NCBI GenBank assembly: GCA_040756655.1
Contig: JBFLYN010000006.1
Coordinates: 1-64,000, forward strand
Direction of reading: 5' to 3'
DNA length: 64,000 nucleotides
DNA from: JBFLYN01 sp040756655
Lineage (GTDB): Bacteria; Bacillota; Sulfobacillia; UBA8153
Part shown: positions 1 through 8,893 of the stretch, one piece after another
Layout: each line of letters opens with the position of its first letter
Position numbering within the stretch: the first letter of the stretch is position 1
Translations under genes and position numbers: made by a program
Notes under the pieces: generated by a model
Seen by the model: only the letters and a program-made list of their open reading frames with translations
Databases searched by the model: none
Told to the model about the DNA's origin: nothing

Positions 1-106
1 GGGCCCTGGCATTACTCGGTCTCAAGCTCGACAGCAGGGCTGTACCCAGTACCAAATAGATCCCGTCCGCCAAGAGGCCAGTTAGGCACCTATATCTAGC
101 TCTGAA

Positions 107-173
107 TCAAGCGGAACTTCGGCCTAATGCCAGTAGGAGCCTGTTTCTATCTCTGGCTCAAGCGGAACTTCGG
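107..173. repeat. Pair of 16-bp direct repeats
   Basis: TCAAGCGGAACTTCGG occurs exactly at 107-122 and again at 158-173, a period of 51 bases. The bases just before each copy are also similar (TATCTAGCTCTGAA and TCTATCTCTGGC). The pair lies beyond the 3' end of ptsI. The function is unknown; it may be the edge of a longer repeat family that starts outside the window. Confidence 0.7.
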
Positions 174-190
174 ATGAGGCAGGATAGGCT

Positions 191-220
191 GAAGGTGGCA
201 GCCGGCCGGCTGCCACCTTC
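191..220. terminator. Perfect 30-bp palindrome after ptsI
   Basis: Two 15-base arms (GAAGGTGGCAGCCGG and its exact complement) meet with no spacer, 18 bases beyond the ptsI stop codon. In RNA this would form a very stable hairpin, so it probably ends the pts transcript or protects its 3' end. There is no following T-run, so it is not a textbook intrinsic terminator. Confidence 0.5.
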
Positions 221-237
221 TCGTTTACGTACGACTC

Positions 238-1980
238 TTAGCGGGCCAGGGCGGCTGCCAACGGGAACCTCTCCGCCAGCATGGACCGGATCTCCTGGGC
301 AGTGCCCATTTGGAGAGCGTCGCGCGCCGCTTGCTTGGCCGTCTCCATGCTCATGGAGCGGATGACTTCCTTTACCACCGGGATGTCGGGCGGCGCCATG
401 CTCAGTTCGTCCATACCCATGCCCACCAACAGCGGGGCGGCCAGGGCCATGCCCGCCATTTCCCCGCACATACCTACCTCGATGCCTGCAAGATGCCCGT
501 GCTCAATGGTACGGGCGATGAGCCGTACCACGCCCGGGTGGAAAGGATCGTAGAGCGCGCTCACGCGCTCATTGATGCGGTCCACGGCCAGGGCATACTG
601 GGTCAGGTCGTTGGTGCCCAGGCTGAAGAAATCACACACTTTGCCCAGCGCATCTCCAATGACGGCCGCGGCCGGGGTTTCTACCATGATGCCGGCCTGC
701 ACCGGCGGCACTTCCACGCCCGCCCGGGCCAGTTCCTCCCGGGCCTGCGCCAGGGCCTTCTGACAAGCCAGGAGTTCCTCCACGGATATGACCATGGGGA
801 ACATGATGCGCAAGTCCCCGTGGGGAGCGGAGCGCAACAGTGCCCGGAGCTGGGTTCCGAAGAGTTCTTCCTCGTCCAGGCATAGCCGGATGGCCCGGTA
901 GCCCAGGAAGGGATTGGCCTCGGGCGGGAGGTTAAGGTAGGGCAGGTCCTTGTCCCCGCCCACGTCCAAGGTGCGGATGACCACCGGCCGCCCGCCCATC
1001 CCCTGCAGCACGTCCCGGTAGGCGGCAAACTGCTCTGCCTCCGTTGGGGTCTGGGAACGCCCGATGAACAGGAATTCGGTGCGGTAGAGTCCCACGCCCT
1101 CGGCGCCCGCGTCCAGCGCCAGCGGCACGTCCGCCGGGCCGCTGATGTTGGCCCAGAGGGCTACCCGGTGACCGTCGGTGGTCGTGGCCGGAAGGTCGCG
1201 GAGCCGGGCGAGTTCCTCCCGGCGGGCAGCCTGCGCCCGGGTGGCCTCGGCATGGACCCTCTCGTCCTCGAGACTGGGGTTGACGATGACCGTCCCCTGG
1301 TCCCCATCCACACTCAGCTTGGCTCCTTCGGTGATGGCACTCACATCGCCCAGGGCCACCACGGCGGGTATGCCCAACGAACGCGACAGGATGGCGGTGT
1401 GGGAAGTCTTCCCGCCCGCAGCCAGCACAATGGCAGCCACGTGGGCGCGGTTCATGCCGGCAGTATCCGAGGGAGTGAGGTCCACGGCCACCACAATGGA
1501 GCCGGGCTCGGCCGGGAACTCGCCCGGGCCGGTGGGCTGCCCGGCGATGACGCGGGCCAGGCGAGCGCCTACGTCCAGGATATCCTGGGCCCGCTGGGAC
1601 AGGTACTCGTCGTCCAGGGACCGGAGCACGGCCGCCTGCTCCTGGGCCACGGCCAAGACGGCAGTCTCGGGTGCTTCCAGCCCGGCCTTGACTCTCTCCT
1701 CCACGCCCTCGCCAAAAGCCGGGTCGGCCAGGATCAGGCGGTGGGCTTCGAAGATCTCCGATGCCTCGCTGGACTCCTGGGCAACCTTGGCCACCAGCGC
1801 CTGGAGCTGCCCGTCGGCTTCCGAAACGGCCTTTCTAAACCGGGCCAGTTCGGTCTCAACCTCGGCCGGGGTGATGCTCCTGGGGCCGGGGAGTTTGCCG
1901 AGTCCCTGGTAGTGGCGGGCACGTCCCAGGACGGCTCCGGCAGATACCCCGATGCCTTTTAGGAATAGCCTGTCCTTCAA
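238..1980 (-). CDS. ptsI: PTS enzyme I (phosphoenolpyruvate-protein phosphotransferase)
   Basis: This cytoplasmic enzyme takes phosphate from PEP and passes it to HPr, the first step of the sugar phosphotransferase system. The 580 residues fit the family's usual 570-580. The N-terminal swivelling domain carries the active-site motif GGKTSHTAILSR with the phosphorylated histidine at about residue 194. The C-terminal PEP-binding barrel has LSLGTNDLTQYALAVDR and the EVGMCGEMAG segment containing the conserved Cys. The start overlaps the end of ptsH by four bases, so the two are translationally coupled, as is usual. No sugar-specific EII gene lies in the window, so partners must be elsewhere, or the system may serve mainly regulation, for example phosphorylation of the PRD regulator at 6394-8676. 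Confidence 0.97.
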   Translation of the reverse strand: MKDRLFLKGIGVSAGAVLGRARHYQGLGKLPGPRSITPAEVETELARFRKAVSEADGQLQALVAKVAQESSEASEIFEAHRLILADPAFGEGVEERVKAGLEAPETAVLAVAQEQAAVLRSLDDEYLSQRAQDILDVGARLARVIAGQPTGPGEFPAEPGSIVVAVDLTPSDTAGMNRAHVAAIVLAAGGKTSHTAILSRSLGIPAVVALGDVSAITEGAKLSVDGDQGTVIVNPSLEDERVHAEATRAQAARREELARLRDLPATTTDGHRVALWANISGPADVPLALDAGAEGVGLYRTEFLFIGRSQTPTEAEQFAAYRDVLQGMGGRPVVIRTLDVGGDKDLPYLNLPPEANPFLGYRAIRLCLDEEELFGTQLRALLRSAPHGDLRIMFPMVISVEELLACQKALAQAREELARAGVEVPPVQAGIMVETPAAAVIGDALGKVCDFFSLGTNDLTQYALAVDRINERVSALYDPFHPGVVRLIARTIEHGHLAGIEVGMCGEMAGMALAAPLLVGMGMDELSMAPPDIPVVKEVIRSMSMETAKQAARDALQMGTAQEIRSMLAERFPLAAALAR

Positions 1981-2249
1981 GGGCCTTCACCCAACCCGGA
2001 TGCGATGAACGTCACCAGGGCACCCAGGGCTTCCTCGGCCCGTTCGCCTTCAGCCACCAGCGTCACCGTGGTGTCCTTCTTGACCCCCAAGGCCAGCACC
2101 TGCAGAATGCTCTTGGCGTCGGCCTTGCGATCTCCCGCCTCGATGCGGATCTTGGCCGGGTACTTCATGGCTTCTTTGACTAAGTTAGCGGCGGGACGTG
2201 CATGTAGCCCGACCTGGTTGACGACGGTCACATCAGCACGGTATTCCAT
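1977..2249 (-). CDS. ptsH: PTS phosphocarrier protein HPr
   Basis: HPr is the small cytoplasmic carrier that receives phosphate from enzyme I on a histidine and passes it to EIIA or PRD domains. The 90-residue protein shows the GLHARPAA motif with the active-site histidine at residue 16. It also has the segment KSILQVLALG with a serine at about residue 47 in the place of the regulatory Ser46 phosphorylated by HPr kinase in low-G+C Gram-positive bacteria. A GGGAGAG ribosome site precedes the ATG. It lies 64 bases downstream of pfkA and overlaps ptsI, so the three genes probably form one operon. Confidence 0.96.
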   Translation of the reverse strand: MEYRADVTVVNQVGLHARPAANLVKEAMKYPAKIRIEAGDRKADAKSILQVLALGVKKDTTVTLVAEGERAEEALGALVTFIASGLGEGP

Positions 2250-2313
2250 CTTGTCTCTCCCATCTTACGATGTGGTTTTGCCAGTCTGGCCGGCACCCAC
2301 GTGTAAGGACGCT

Positions 2314-3270
2314 TTATATAGATAACACGTGGGCCAGGCGGAACATGGCCTGGTCGATTTCCTTGCGGGCGCGAGCCACCTGTTCCAGGTCACACTCGAC
2401 GGTCTGGTTGCCCCGGGTGCCGATGAATATGCCGTGCCTGGCCGCCAGCAGGACTTCCACGGCGTGTTCTCCCAGGCGGCTGGCGAGGATACGGTCAGCG
2501 GCAGTGGGAGAGCCGCCGCGCTGTACGTATCCGAGAACAGTCACGCGCAGCTCCATGCCCGACTTCTCCTTAACCTGGTCAGCAACTACCTGGGCCGGGG
2601 CCACGCCCTCGGCCACGATGATGATGGAATGGAGCTTGTTTCGCTCCAAGCCCCTCTTCAGCCTTTGACATACCAGGTCCATGCTGGTGGGAAACTCTGG
2701 AATCAGTATGGACTCGGCGCCCGTGGCGACGCCCGCCGCCAGGGCCAGGTGACCGCTGTCGCGGCCCATAACCTCGATGACAAACCCCCGTTCCAGCGCC
2801 GTGGCGGTATCTCGCACCCGGTCCACCGAGCCGGCGATGGTGTTCACGGCTGTGTCAAAACCGATGCTGTCATCTGACCCGGGCACGTCGTTGTCGATGG
2901 TGGCTGGTATGGCCACTACGCGCACTCCGGCCTGGGCCAACTTGAGGGCGGCCCGGGCCGACCCGTCGCCGCCAATCACCACCAACCCGTCCAGTCCCAA
3001 CGCCCGCACTGCCTCCAGGGCGGACGGAAGTCCTTGCCCGTTTTGGAAATCCGGCGACCGGCCGGTGTGCAGGATGGTACCGCCCCGGTAGATGATGTCG
3101 GCCACCGAGCCCAGGTCCATGGGCTGGGCCTCGCCGGCCATGAGGCCCAAGAGCCCCCGCCGGATCCCTGTGACCCGGCATGAGTTGAAGATGCCCGCCC
3201 GCACCACCGCCCGGATGGCAGCATTCATGCCGGGAGCGTCACCGCCACTGGTTAAAACCCCCAGGTGCAT
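2314..3270 (-). CDS. pfkA: ATP-dependent 6-phosphofructokinase
   Basis: The enzyme phosphorylates fructose 6-phosphate to fructose 1,6-bisphosphate, the committed step of glycolysis, in the cytoplasm. The 318-residue product matches bacterial PfkA length. Visible motifs are LTSGGDAPGMNAAIRA at the N-terminus, IGGDGSARAA (GGDGS favours ATP rather than pyrophosphate as donor), PATIDNDVPGSDDSIGFDTA with the catalytic aspartates, and EVMGRDSGHLA. The start at 3270 is chosen because a GGGGAAGGA site lies just upstream and family homology begins there; an in-frame extension to 3360 looks non-coding. It heads the pfkA-ptsH-ptsI group. Confidence 0.95.
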   Translation of the reverse strand: MHLGVLTSGGDAPGMNAAIRAVVRAGIFNSCRVTGIRRGLLGLMAGEAQPMDLGSVADIIYRGGTILHTGRSPDFQNGQGLPSALEAVRALGLDGLVVIGGDGSARAALKLAQAGVRVVAIPATIDNDVPGSDDSIGFDTAVNTIAGSVDRVRDTATALERGFVIEVMGRDSGHLALAAGVATGAESILIPEFPTSMDLVCQRLKRGLERNKLHSIIIVAEGVAPAQVVADQVKEKSGMELRVTVLGYVQRGGSPTAADRILASRLGEHAVEVLLAARHGIFIGTRGNQTVECDLEQVARARKEIDQAMFRLAHVLSI

Positions 3271-3395
3271 CTGGATCCTTCCCCTCGTACCAGCTACCAG
3301 TACAGGTTCGAGCCCAGCCCCAAGGAAACCTCCCAGCAAAATGTGGCTTTTTCCCAGCATGCCAATGCGGAAACGGCTGTCCTATTAACCGCCAC

Positions 3396-3944
3396 CTACT
3401 CCGTGCACCCCAACCGGTCCAGGTACTCCCCGGCCCGGCAATAGCCCACCAGCTGCACCAAGGTCATGAGGCGACCCGGGGCCAGCCGGTCACCTTCCAA
3501 GTATTCAGACCGGATGTGCGCGGCAACCACACCGGCGATAAAGAGGTCGTGGCTCCCCAGGCTGATCTTCTGTTCCACCACGCACTCGAGGCTCAAGGGG
3601 GATTCCGCGACCATGGGAGCCTTGACCTTCTGCCCGACCACCGGCGTGATGCCCCAGCGCTCGAACTTCTCATAGTCCCGCCCGGACCTGGTGCCCACCC
3701 AGTCGCTCAACTCTACCCAGGTATCCAGCGGCATGTTGCAGGTGAACTCACCTGTTCGCTCAATGAGCTGGTGGGTCTGGCGGGCGGGCATGACGCCAAT
3801 GGCCATCTTGGGCGGGCGCTCGCAGACGTGGGCCGCCAGCGTGATGGTGGAAAGGGTCATCTCTCCCCCCACCTCCCCGGCTCCCACCAGGATTATGGGG
3901 TACAGCGGGTAGCCGATCTCCGGGTTGACCATGCGCTTGTTCAT
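3396..3944 (-). CDS. Flavin reductase-like FMN-binding protein
   Basis: A 182-residue protein of the flavin reductase-like split-barrel family, which binds FMN and uses NAD(P)H or another donor to reduce flavin or act as a small flavoprotein electron carrier. The N-terminal half has the typical run of strands with TLSTITLAAHVCERPPKMAI, followed by TGEFTCNMPLD and the SPLSLECVVEQKISLGSHDLFIAGVV segment (split here by family features, residues about 115-145). Its substrate cannot be read from the sequence. It follows the nucleotidyltransferase gene by 28 bases on the same strand, so co-transcription is likely but a shared role is not obvious. Confidence 0.8.
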   Translation of the reverse strand: MNKRMVNPEIGYPLYPIILVGAGEVGGEMTLSTITLAAHVCERPPKMAIGVMPARQTHQLIERTGEFTCNMPLDTWVELSDWVGTRSGRDYEKFERWGITPVVGQKVKAPMVAESPLSLECVVEQKISLGSHDLFIAGVVAAHIRSEYLEGDRLAPGRLMTLVQLVGYCRAGEYLDRLGCTE

Positions 3945-3972
3945 GTTCTTTTTCCTCCCTTAGCTGTTGGCA

Positions 3973-4782
3973 CTAGTGTTTCCACGTGTCCAGGTCACTG
4001 GTGTTGAGCTCCGCCAGCGCGGTGAGCTTTTGGAGACGGGCCCGGGCGGCGGCGTCCAGCGGCCCGGTATTGGCCAAGACCTGCAGGAACTCGCACAGGC
4101 ACCGGTGCGCCCTAGCCATGGACCGGGCCTCCAGGGTGAAGAAGCTGCCACTGAACGCCTCCCGTGCCGGTCCCGGCAGGATCTCACCCAGGCGGTGGCA
4201 GCTGGAATGGACCGGTCCGGAAGGATCGGACACCCACCGGAGCAAGGATGCAACCCGGCACCGGACCGCAACAATCTTTTGTGCCGCAGACCAGAGGTCG
4301 CCCCGCTCCAGGTACCCTCGGGCCCCTAGGGCTTCGCGCCACGCCCATTCCAGCGTGTCCAGGAGCCACTCCGGGCCCCGGGTGCCGGTGCCGAAGCCGG
4401 GAAAGACGTATCCGTCCAGCAGTCCGTCCCGGTCAAAGATCACGGTATACGGTCGGTAATGCAGGTGGTGAAACTGGGAGCTCTTCCCGATGTCCAGTTC
4501 ACCGCGGGTGCCGTTTTCGTAGATGAAGATATCCATGGGGAAGCCGTAATCGACGCGCTTGACAAACAGGAGGGTTCCGGCCATGCCCAGCCGGATCGTG
4601 GACTCCGCGGCCACCCGCTCAAAGGCGTCATCGGCAGCGATGATGTAGGCGTCGATGTCCGAATGCTCATCGGCACGACCGGAGGCCAGGGAGCCGCCGA
4701 TGAACATGGCCCGCACACCGGAGTCTTCCCGGAACACCCGGGCCAAGTCTTCCACGCCTGCAGAAAGGTGGGCGGAAATCAT
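3973..4782 (-). CDS. Nucleotidyltransferase-fold protein
   Basis: A 269-residue protein with an N-terminal polymerase-beta-type nucleotidyltransferase motif: GGSLASGRADEHSDID at about residues 29-44, where the GS and the DxD aspartates would bind the nucleotide and metal. The rest is alpha-helical and resembles the substrate-binding domain of aminoglycoside-modifying or streptomycin-3''-type nucleotidyltransferases only in architecture. The substrate is unknown; it could be a small molecule, tRNA or a protein. It lies between the hydrolase and flavin reductase genes on the minus strand with short gaps. Confidence 0.7.
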   Translation of the reverse strand: MISAHLSAGVEDLARVFREDSGVRAMFIGGSLASGRADEHSDIDAYIIAADDAFERVAAESTIRLGMAGTLLFVKRVDYGFPMDIFIYENGTRGELDIGKSSQFHHLHYRPYTVIFDRDGLLDGYVFPGFGTGTRGPEWLLDTLEWAWREALGARGYLERGDLWSAAQKIVAVRCRVASLLRWVSDPSGPVHSSCHRLGEILPGPAREAFSGSFFTLEARSMARAHRCLCEFLQVLANTGPLDAAARARLQKLTALAELNTSDLDTWKH

Positions 4783-4805
4783 CTTGCTTTACCCCTTCCT
4801 GTCAT

Positions 4806-6002
4806 TCATGTCCCGAGCAAGGCGTAGATCAGGGAGAGCAAGGCCAGCGCGTCCCGCAGGTGAGAACGCAGAAGCTCCCAGGCAGATCTTTCCTGGGGCA
4901 AGGCGTGTTCCAGGAAACCCACCAGCACCAGGCGGGGCCGGGAGGTGCGCGACAGGGCCCGGTACAGGTAGAGAGATTCGGTGAAAGGGACGTAGGCATC
5001 CTCCCGGGCATGGATCAGGAAGGCCCGGGCCCGCACAGCACCGGCCACGGAAGCCGGGGAGAGTTCATCTAAGCGCCTGCGCACCTCCCCGGGCATGGCC
5101 TGGTAGAGTTCGTAGAAAGCATCATCGTCGACGTTGGCCGCCACCCGGTACATGGCCGCCCCGCCCGGGCTGAGCCCATAGGCGAGTTCGGGAGGGATGT
5201 GGCCGGCCAGGAGTGTGGCTTCATGGGCCAAAAGCTGCTCCCGGTCTGCGGGGTCGGGCAGCCAGTTAAACAGCACGGCGGCCATGAGGTTTCTTACCAG
5301 TAGGTCGGGCTGGCGGTAATACCGTTCCTCTCCATACTGGTGATACCCGGTGGTACCGTACCGGACCATGTGCTGCAGGTGGTAGTAGGAGCCAAGGGTG
5401 GCCACGAAGGCCAGCCGGTCCCGCCACGGCGGCGACGCGGCCACCCGGAGCACCGGTCCACTGCCGTAACTAACCCCGATCAAGCCCAGGCGGCGTGGGT
5501 TCACCCCGGGCAGACCGCTCAGGTACTCCAGCGCCACCTGGAGGTCGCCATCATCTACGGGCTCCAGTAGACTGTCAAAGTCCACGGGCGGGGAAGGCAC
5601 CAGCACTACCAGGCCCGCCCGGGCCAGCGACCGGGCAGCAGCCACAATACCTGGGTTCTCGGCCAGGTCGGCCGCGAGCGGTACCGAAAGCACCGCCGCT
5701 TGGCCGGTCCGGCGCCGGGCCGGCAGGTAGAGGTGAGCCGAGAAAGGGCGGGCACCCTCCAGTTCGATAACCTGTCGGGTGGGCTCGGGACAGAGTCGCC
5801 CCAGGTAGCCCCCGTCGCCGCCGGGCAGGAGTCCCTCTACGACCACCAGGGAGTAGAACAACCTGCTTCCCACCGCCACGACCGCCAGCATGACGATGGC
5901 CAGCACCAGAGCCAGGGCACGCCGGACCTTCAACCGCACCACCTCAACCTCTGCTTCGCTGCACCCGGGCTTTCCTCCTGCGGGCTGGCCCGCCCTGGCC
6001 AC
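4806..6002 (-). CDS. Membrane-anchored alpha/beta hydrolase
   Basis: A 398-residue protein with one N-terminal hydrophobic segment (about residues 30-55) that should anchor it with the catalytic domain outside the membrane. The hydrolase fold is shown by the nucleophile elbow GVSYGSG at about residues 176-182, an HAREDAYVPF segment carrying a likely acidic residue, and a late FLEHALP segment with the likely catalytic histidine. It resembles prolyl-oligopeptidase or dienelactone hydrolase-type enzymes; the substrate is unknown. The true start is uncertain: the ATG at 6002 gives a 28-residue hydrophilic extension before the membrane helix, and GTG codons near residues 21-22 are alternatives. 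Confidence 0.7.
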   Translation of the reverse strand: MARAGQPAGGKPGCSEAEVEVVRLKVRRALALVLAIVMLAVVAVGSRLFYSLVVVEGLLPGGDGGYLGRLCPEPTRQVIELEGARPFSAHLYLPARRRTGQAAVLSVPLAADLAENPGIVAAARSLARAGLVVLVPSPPVDFDSLLEPVDDGDLQVALEYLSGLPGVNPRRLGLIGVSYGSGPVLRVAASPPWRDRLAFVATLGSYYHLQHMVRYGTTGYHQYGEERYYRQPDLLVRNLMAAVLFNWLPDPADREQLLAHEATLLAGHIPPELAYGLSPGGAAMYRVAANVDDDAFYELYQAMPGEVRRRLDELSPASVAGAVRARAFLIHAREDAYVPFTESLYLYRALSRTSRPRLVLVGFLEHALPQERSAWELLRSHLRDALALLSLIYALLGT

Positions 6003-6393
6003 TGGCCTGGGCTTACCGTCGCCCTGGCCATCGCCGGTGTAAACCGTCTCTCTCGAGGCAGGTTCCCCCGGGTGACACGTGACCCACTACCACGAGCACC
6101 AAAGACACGACCCGAAGGACACAGGCCGGGAGACGACCTCTCGCCACCACGTGGCGATGCCCCGGCCTCATGGCCATCACCTGCCCCGAATCCGGGTGGT
6201 CAAGGTCCCTGCCCCCTTCCAGGATGATCTGCGTGCTGTCGGCCATTTGGGCAGGCCGGGGCTTGCGTCCCCTGGCACCCCCCACTCTGGTCACAGGGCG
6301 GTGCATGCCGGGGTCGAGTTGGTGCAATGGATACCCGCACGCAGGGGGTGCCGGCGTCGACCATCCTGTGTAGGGCCGTCGGTGCAGCCTGGC
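6003..6393. other. Intergenic stretch without a recognisable gene
   Basis: About 390 bases lie between two minus-strand genes, the PRD regulator and the hydrolase. I see no conserved protein segment in any frame and no clear intrinsic terminator. It presumably holds the 3' end of the regulator transcript and the promoter of the hydrolase group. Confidence 0.4.
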
Positions 6394-8676
6394 TCACTTT
6401 GTAGGGCAGGGCAAACCGTGGAGACGGGCGGCACCCGCGTGCACGGCCAGGAGTTCGGCCTCCCAGCTCCGGGGCCGGGTACCCATGACGGCAGCAACGG
6501 CTTCCGCCATGGCCTCGCCGGCCCTCAGGCACGCGGGGTCCAGCTGGTCCCTAAGCTCGGGCGGCAGCGGTACTTCCCGCAGCCGGGCGCCGCGCAGGTT
6601 CACCGCCGCCAGGTGGGCGGCCAGGGCTGCCTGTGCCGCAGGTGGAAACTCCATGCCCACGCTCCTGGCGCCAGCCACGGCGGCCCGCAGTGCCCGGCCC
6701 AGCAGCAACTGCTCGCGGTCGTCAAGCCCCAGTTCACGGGCCACACCGGCCGCCACCTGCGCCGGCAGTGCCTCGGGACCCGGCGAGGGCGATGCCAGCA
6801 CGCCTGCCAGGAGTTCCAGTTCCTCTTCCGGGAGCACCCCGGGACCAACCGCACCACGCACTGCTTCCAGAAGCTCAGGCCGGAACGATGCCAGCGGGAG
6901 ACGGTCCAGCGAGATCCCGTGGCGGGCGCGCTCCATGGCCAGCTCCAGGTGAATGACGAACCGTTCCAGCGCCGTTGCGTCCACCTCCACCTGGGTTTTA
7001 AGGGCAACGGCCACGGAGGCTATGTCCACGGCAGGCACGGGCAGGCTGGCCAGGGACCGCGGGGCAAACAACTGCTCAAGGTCATGCCTTAGCCCCTCCC
7101 GGTCATGCACTTGGGCGTGTCTTTCCACCAGCCTGAGCACGGTGGCCACTTGCCCGGGGCCGGTGCTCCCGAAAACACGCCGCCGCCCTACTCCCCGGGC
7201 GGCGAGGCGTTCCAGGTCGGCGGCCTCCAACAGCGGGCTAACCTGCACTACCGGGCAGTCCAGGTCCAATGGTACGGTGGAAACCACCAGATCCACCCCG
7301 GCCAGACCCTCCCGGGATAGGTGGGCCAGGGCCACGGCAGATACTATCTCCAGGCCTATGCAGTGCCGCTCCAGCTGGGCGGCCAGCAGTCGAGCCGAAC
7401 CCAACCCGCTGGCACAGACCACCAGTACCCGGCGGACCTGCCGTCGTTCGGCGCGTTCCAGAGCGGCACCTAGGTGCATGGCCAGAAATGCCACCTCCCC
7501 GGTCCCCAACTGGACGCCCACCTGGTAACCGGCCAGGCGGCACCCGGCCGCCGCCGCCGCGTACACCAGCGGATACCTGCGCTGCATTTCGTGGGTCAGG
7601 GGATTTCCGGCCACCAGGCCCAGCCGCCGGCGCAGGAACACGGGTCCTAGGTGGTCCTCGACACCCGACCTGAGTTCGGCATCGCAGGTAAGGTCCAGCC
7701 CTAGGACGGCGCTGGCTTCAGCCAGCAGGATGTCAACATAGCGGCGGGTGTCTACGGCCAGATCGCGGCCACCATTTGCCCACCGCTGGGCGGAGCCCAG
7801 CACCGCCAGGACAATGAGTCCCAGGTCGGCAGGCTCCAGGCTGACCCCGGTGGCCGCTTCTACCTGGGAGGCCAGCACCAGCAGGTGGTGCCACTCCGGG
7901 GTGCGGGTCAGTACCGGCAGGCGTTCGGGTGGAATCTCCACCCGGTAGCCCGCCCGGGTCCGGGTCACTGCCACCAGTAGGTGAGCAAGCAAGTGCCGGT
8001 AACTGTCGTCCGGAAGGAAAATGCCGGCCCGGGCCCGCCAGCGCCCGGCCAGACCGACAACGGCCGTCATGAGGTCCAGTTCAGCCCGGTCAAAGGCCAG
8101 ACTGCAAGCGGCCGGTGTTGGAACGGGAGTGCCGTCCTCCCGCCCAAAGGCCAACACTACTAGGGCCGAACGGACGGCGGCCTCTGGACCCTTGGCCCGC
8201 AGGCCGCTGCCGGGCTTACTCACCAGGTGTAGCCCCAGTTCCTGCAACCGGGCGCTGAGGGCACCCAGGTCGGCTTTGACCGTGGACCGGCTCACCGCCA
8301 GCATTTGGGCCATGCGTGCCATGGACACGGTCCCGCCCGGGTGCAAAAGGCGCAACGCCAGCCCATCCACGCGCTGGTCGGGCCGGAGCGGGCCCGCATA
8401 CCCGGGAACCACGGCCGCGGCCAGCTGGGCGAGAGCCCTTTCCACCTGGCCTTCAACCCATATGCCTCGTCGAGGCTTGGATATCACCGTCACCCCGTAA
8501 AACGCCAGCCACCGGCGGACTTCCGGCAAGTCCGAACGCAGGGTGCGGGCACTGACCCCGAGTTTCGAAGCCAGCGCCTGCATGGTAAAAGGTCCGTCGG
8601 CCTCCAGCAACAACCTTACGATCTGCGGGCTTCTCGGCCCGCCCAGCACAGGCGCGCGCACCGCGGTCCTCCCCAC
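6394..8676 (-). CDS. PRD-domain transcriptional regulator with PTS EIIB-like domain (BglG/LicR/MtlR type)
   Basis: A 760-residue regulator whose activity is expected to be set by phosphorylation from HPr or an EII protein. In order: an HTH at about residues 15-60 (MQALASKLGVSARTLRSDL), a second Mga-type HTH at about 110-160 (MARMAQMLAVSRSTVKADL), two PRD domains at about 195-410 ending with the conserved histidine region AFLAMHLGAALERA, and an EIIB-like domain from about 415 with VVCASGLGSARLLAAQ (phosphorylatable cysteine). The C-terminal 230 residues contain further PRD-like histidine segments (FVIHLELAMERA) rather than a clear EIIA domain. The GTG start has no strong ribosome site. It is divergent from the aldolase gene, its most likely target. 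Confidence 0.85.
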   Translation of the reverse strand: MGRTAVRAPVLGGPRSPQIVRLLLEADGPFTMQALASKLGVSARTLRSDLPEVRRWLAFYGVTVISKPRRGIWVEGQVERALAQLAAAVVPGYAGPLRPDQRVDGLALRLLHPGGTVSMARMAQMLAVSRSTVKADLGALSARLQELGLHLVSKPGSGLRAKGPEAAVRSALVVLAFGREDGTPVPTPAACSLAFDRAELDLMTAVVGLAGRWRARAGIFLPDDSYRHLLAHLLVAVTRTRAGYRVEIPPERLPVLTRTPEWHHLLVLASQVEAATGVSLEPADLGLIVLAVLGSAQRWANGGRDLAVDTRRYVDILLAEASAVLGLDLTCDAELRSGVEDHLGPVFLRRRLGLVAGNPLTHEMQRRYPLVYAAAAAGCRLAGYQVGVQLGTGEVAFLAMHLGAALERAERRQVRRVLVVCASGLGSARLLAAQLERHCIGLEIVSAVALAHLSREGLAGVDLVVSTVPLDLDCPVVQVSPLLEAADLERLAARGVGRRRVFGSTGPGQVATVLRLVERHAQVHDREGLRHDLEQLFAPRSLASLPVPAVDIASVAVALKTQVEVDATALERFVIHLELAMERARHGISLDRLPLASFRPELLEAVRGAVGPGVLPEEELELLAGVLASPSPGPEALPAQVAAGVARELGLDDREQLLLGRALRAAVAGARSVGMEFPPAAQAALAAHLAAVNLRGARLREVPLPPELRDQLDPACLRAGEAMAEAVAAVMGTRPRSWEAELLAVHAGAARLHGLPCPTK

Positions 8677-8893
8677 TAAGGCTGGTTTGCCATCTATGAT
8701 ACCAGCATTCGATCACAGTGCATAGTGTGGCCCTCATGACTGCTGTGAGTTTTAGGCTTCAGCCCGGGAAAAGTCCCGGGGTCTCGGGCTGCCGCCTGCT
8801 GTGGGTTCCACGGAAGGAGTTTCGGCCGGCGACGTGGAAGTGTCTAGCACGAACGACCAGCACAAATGTGCCATAAGAAACGGAGGATCTGTT
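8677..8893. promoter_or_regulatory. Divergent regulator/aldolase control region
   Basis: These 217 bases separate the start codons of the PRD regulator and the aldolase, so they must hold both promoters. A good GGAGG site at 8882-8886 serves the aldolase. I could not assign -35/-10 boxes or an operator with confidence. Confidence 0.5.

Noticed and set aside
3301..3320. GGTTCGAGCCC, resembling a tRNA T-loop
   Set aside because: No acceptor, D or anticodon arms can be formed around it; it lies upstream of pfkA by chance.
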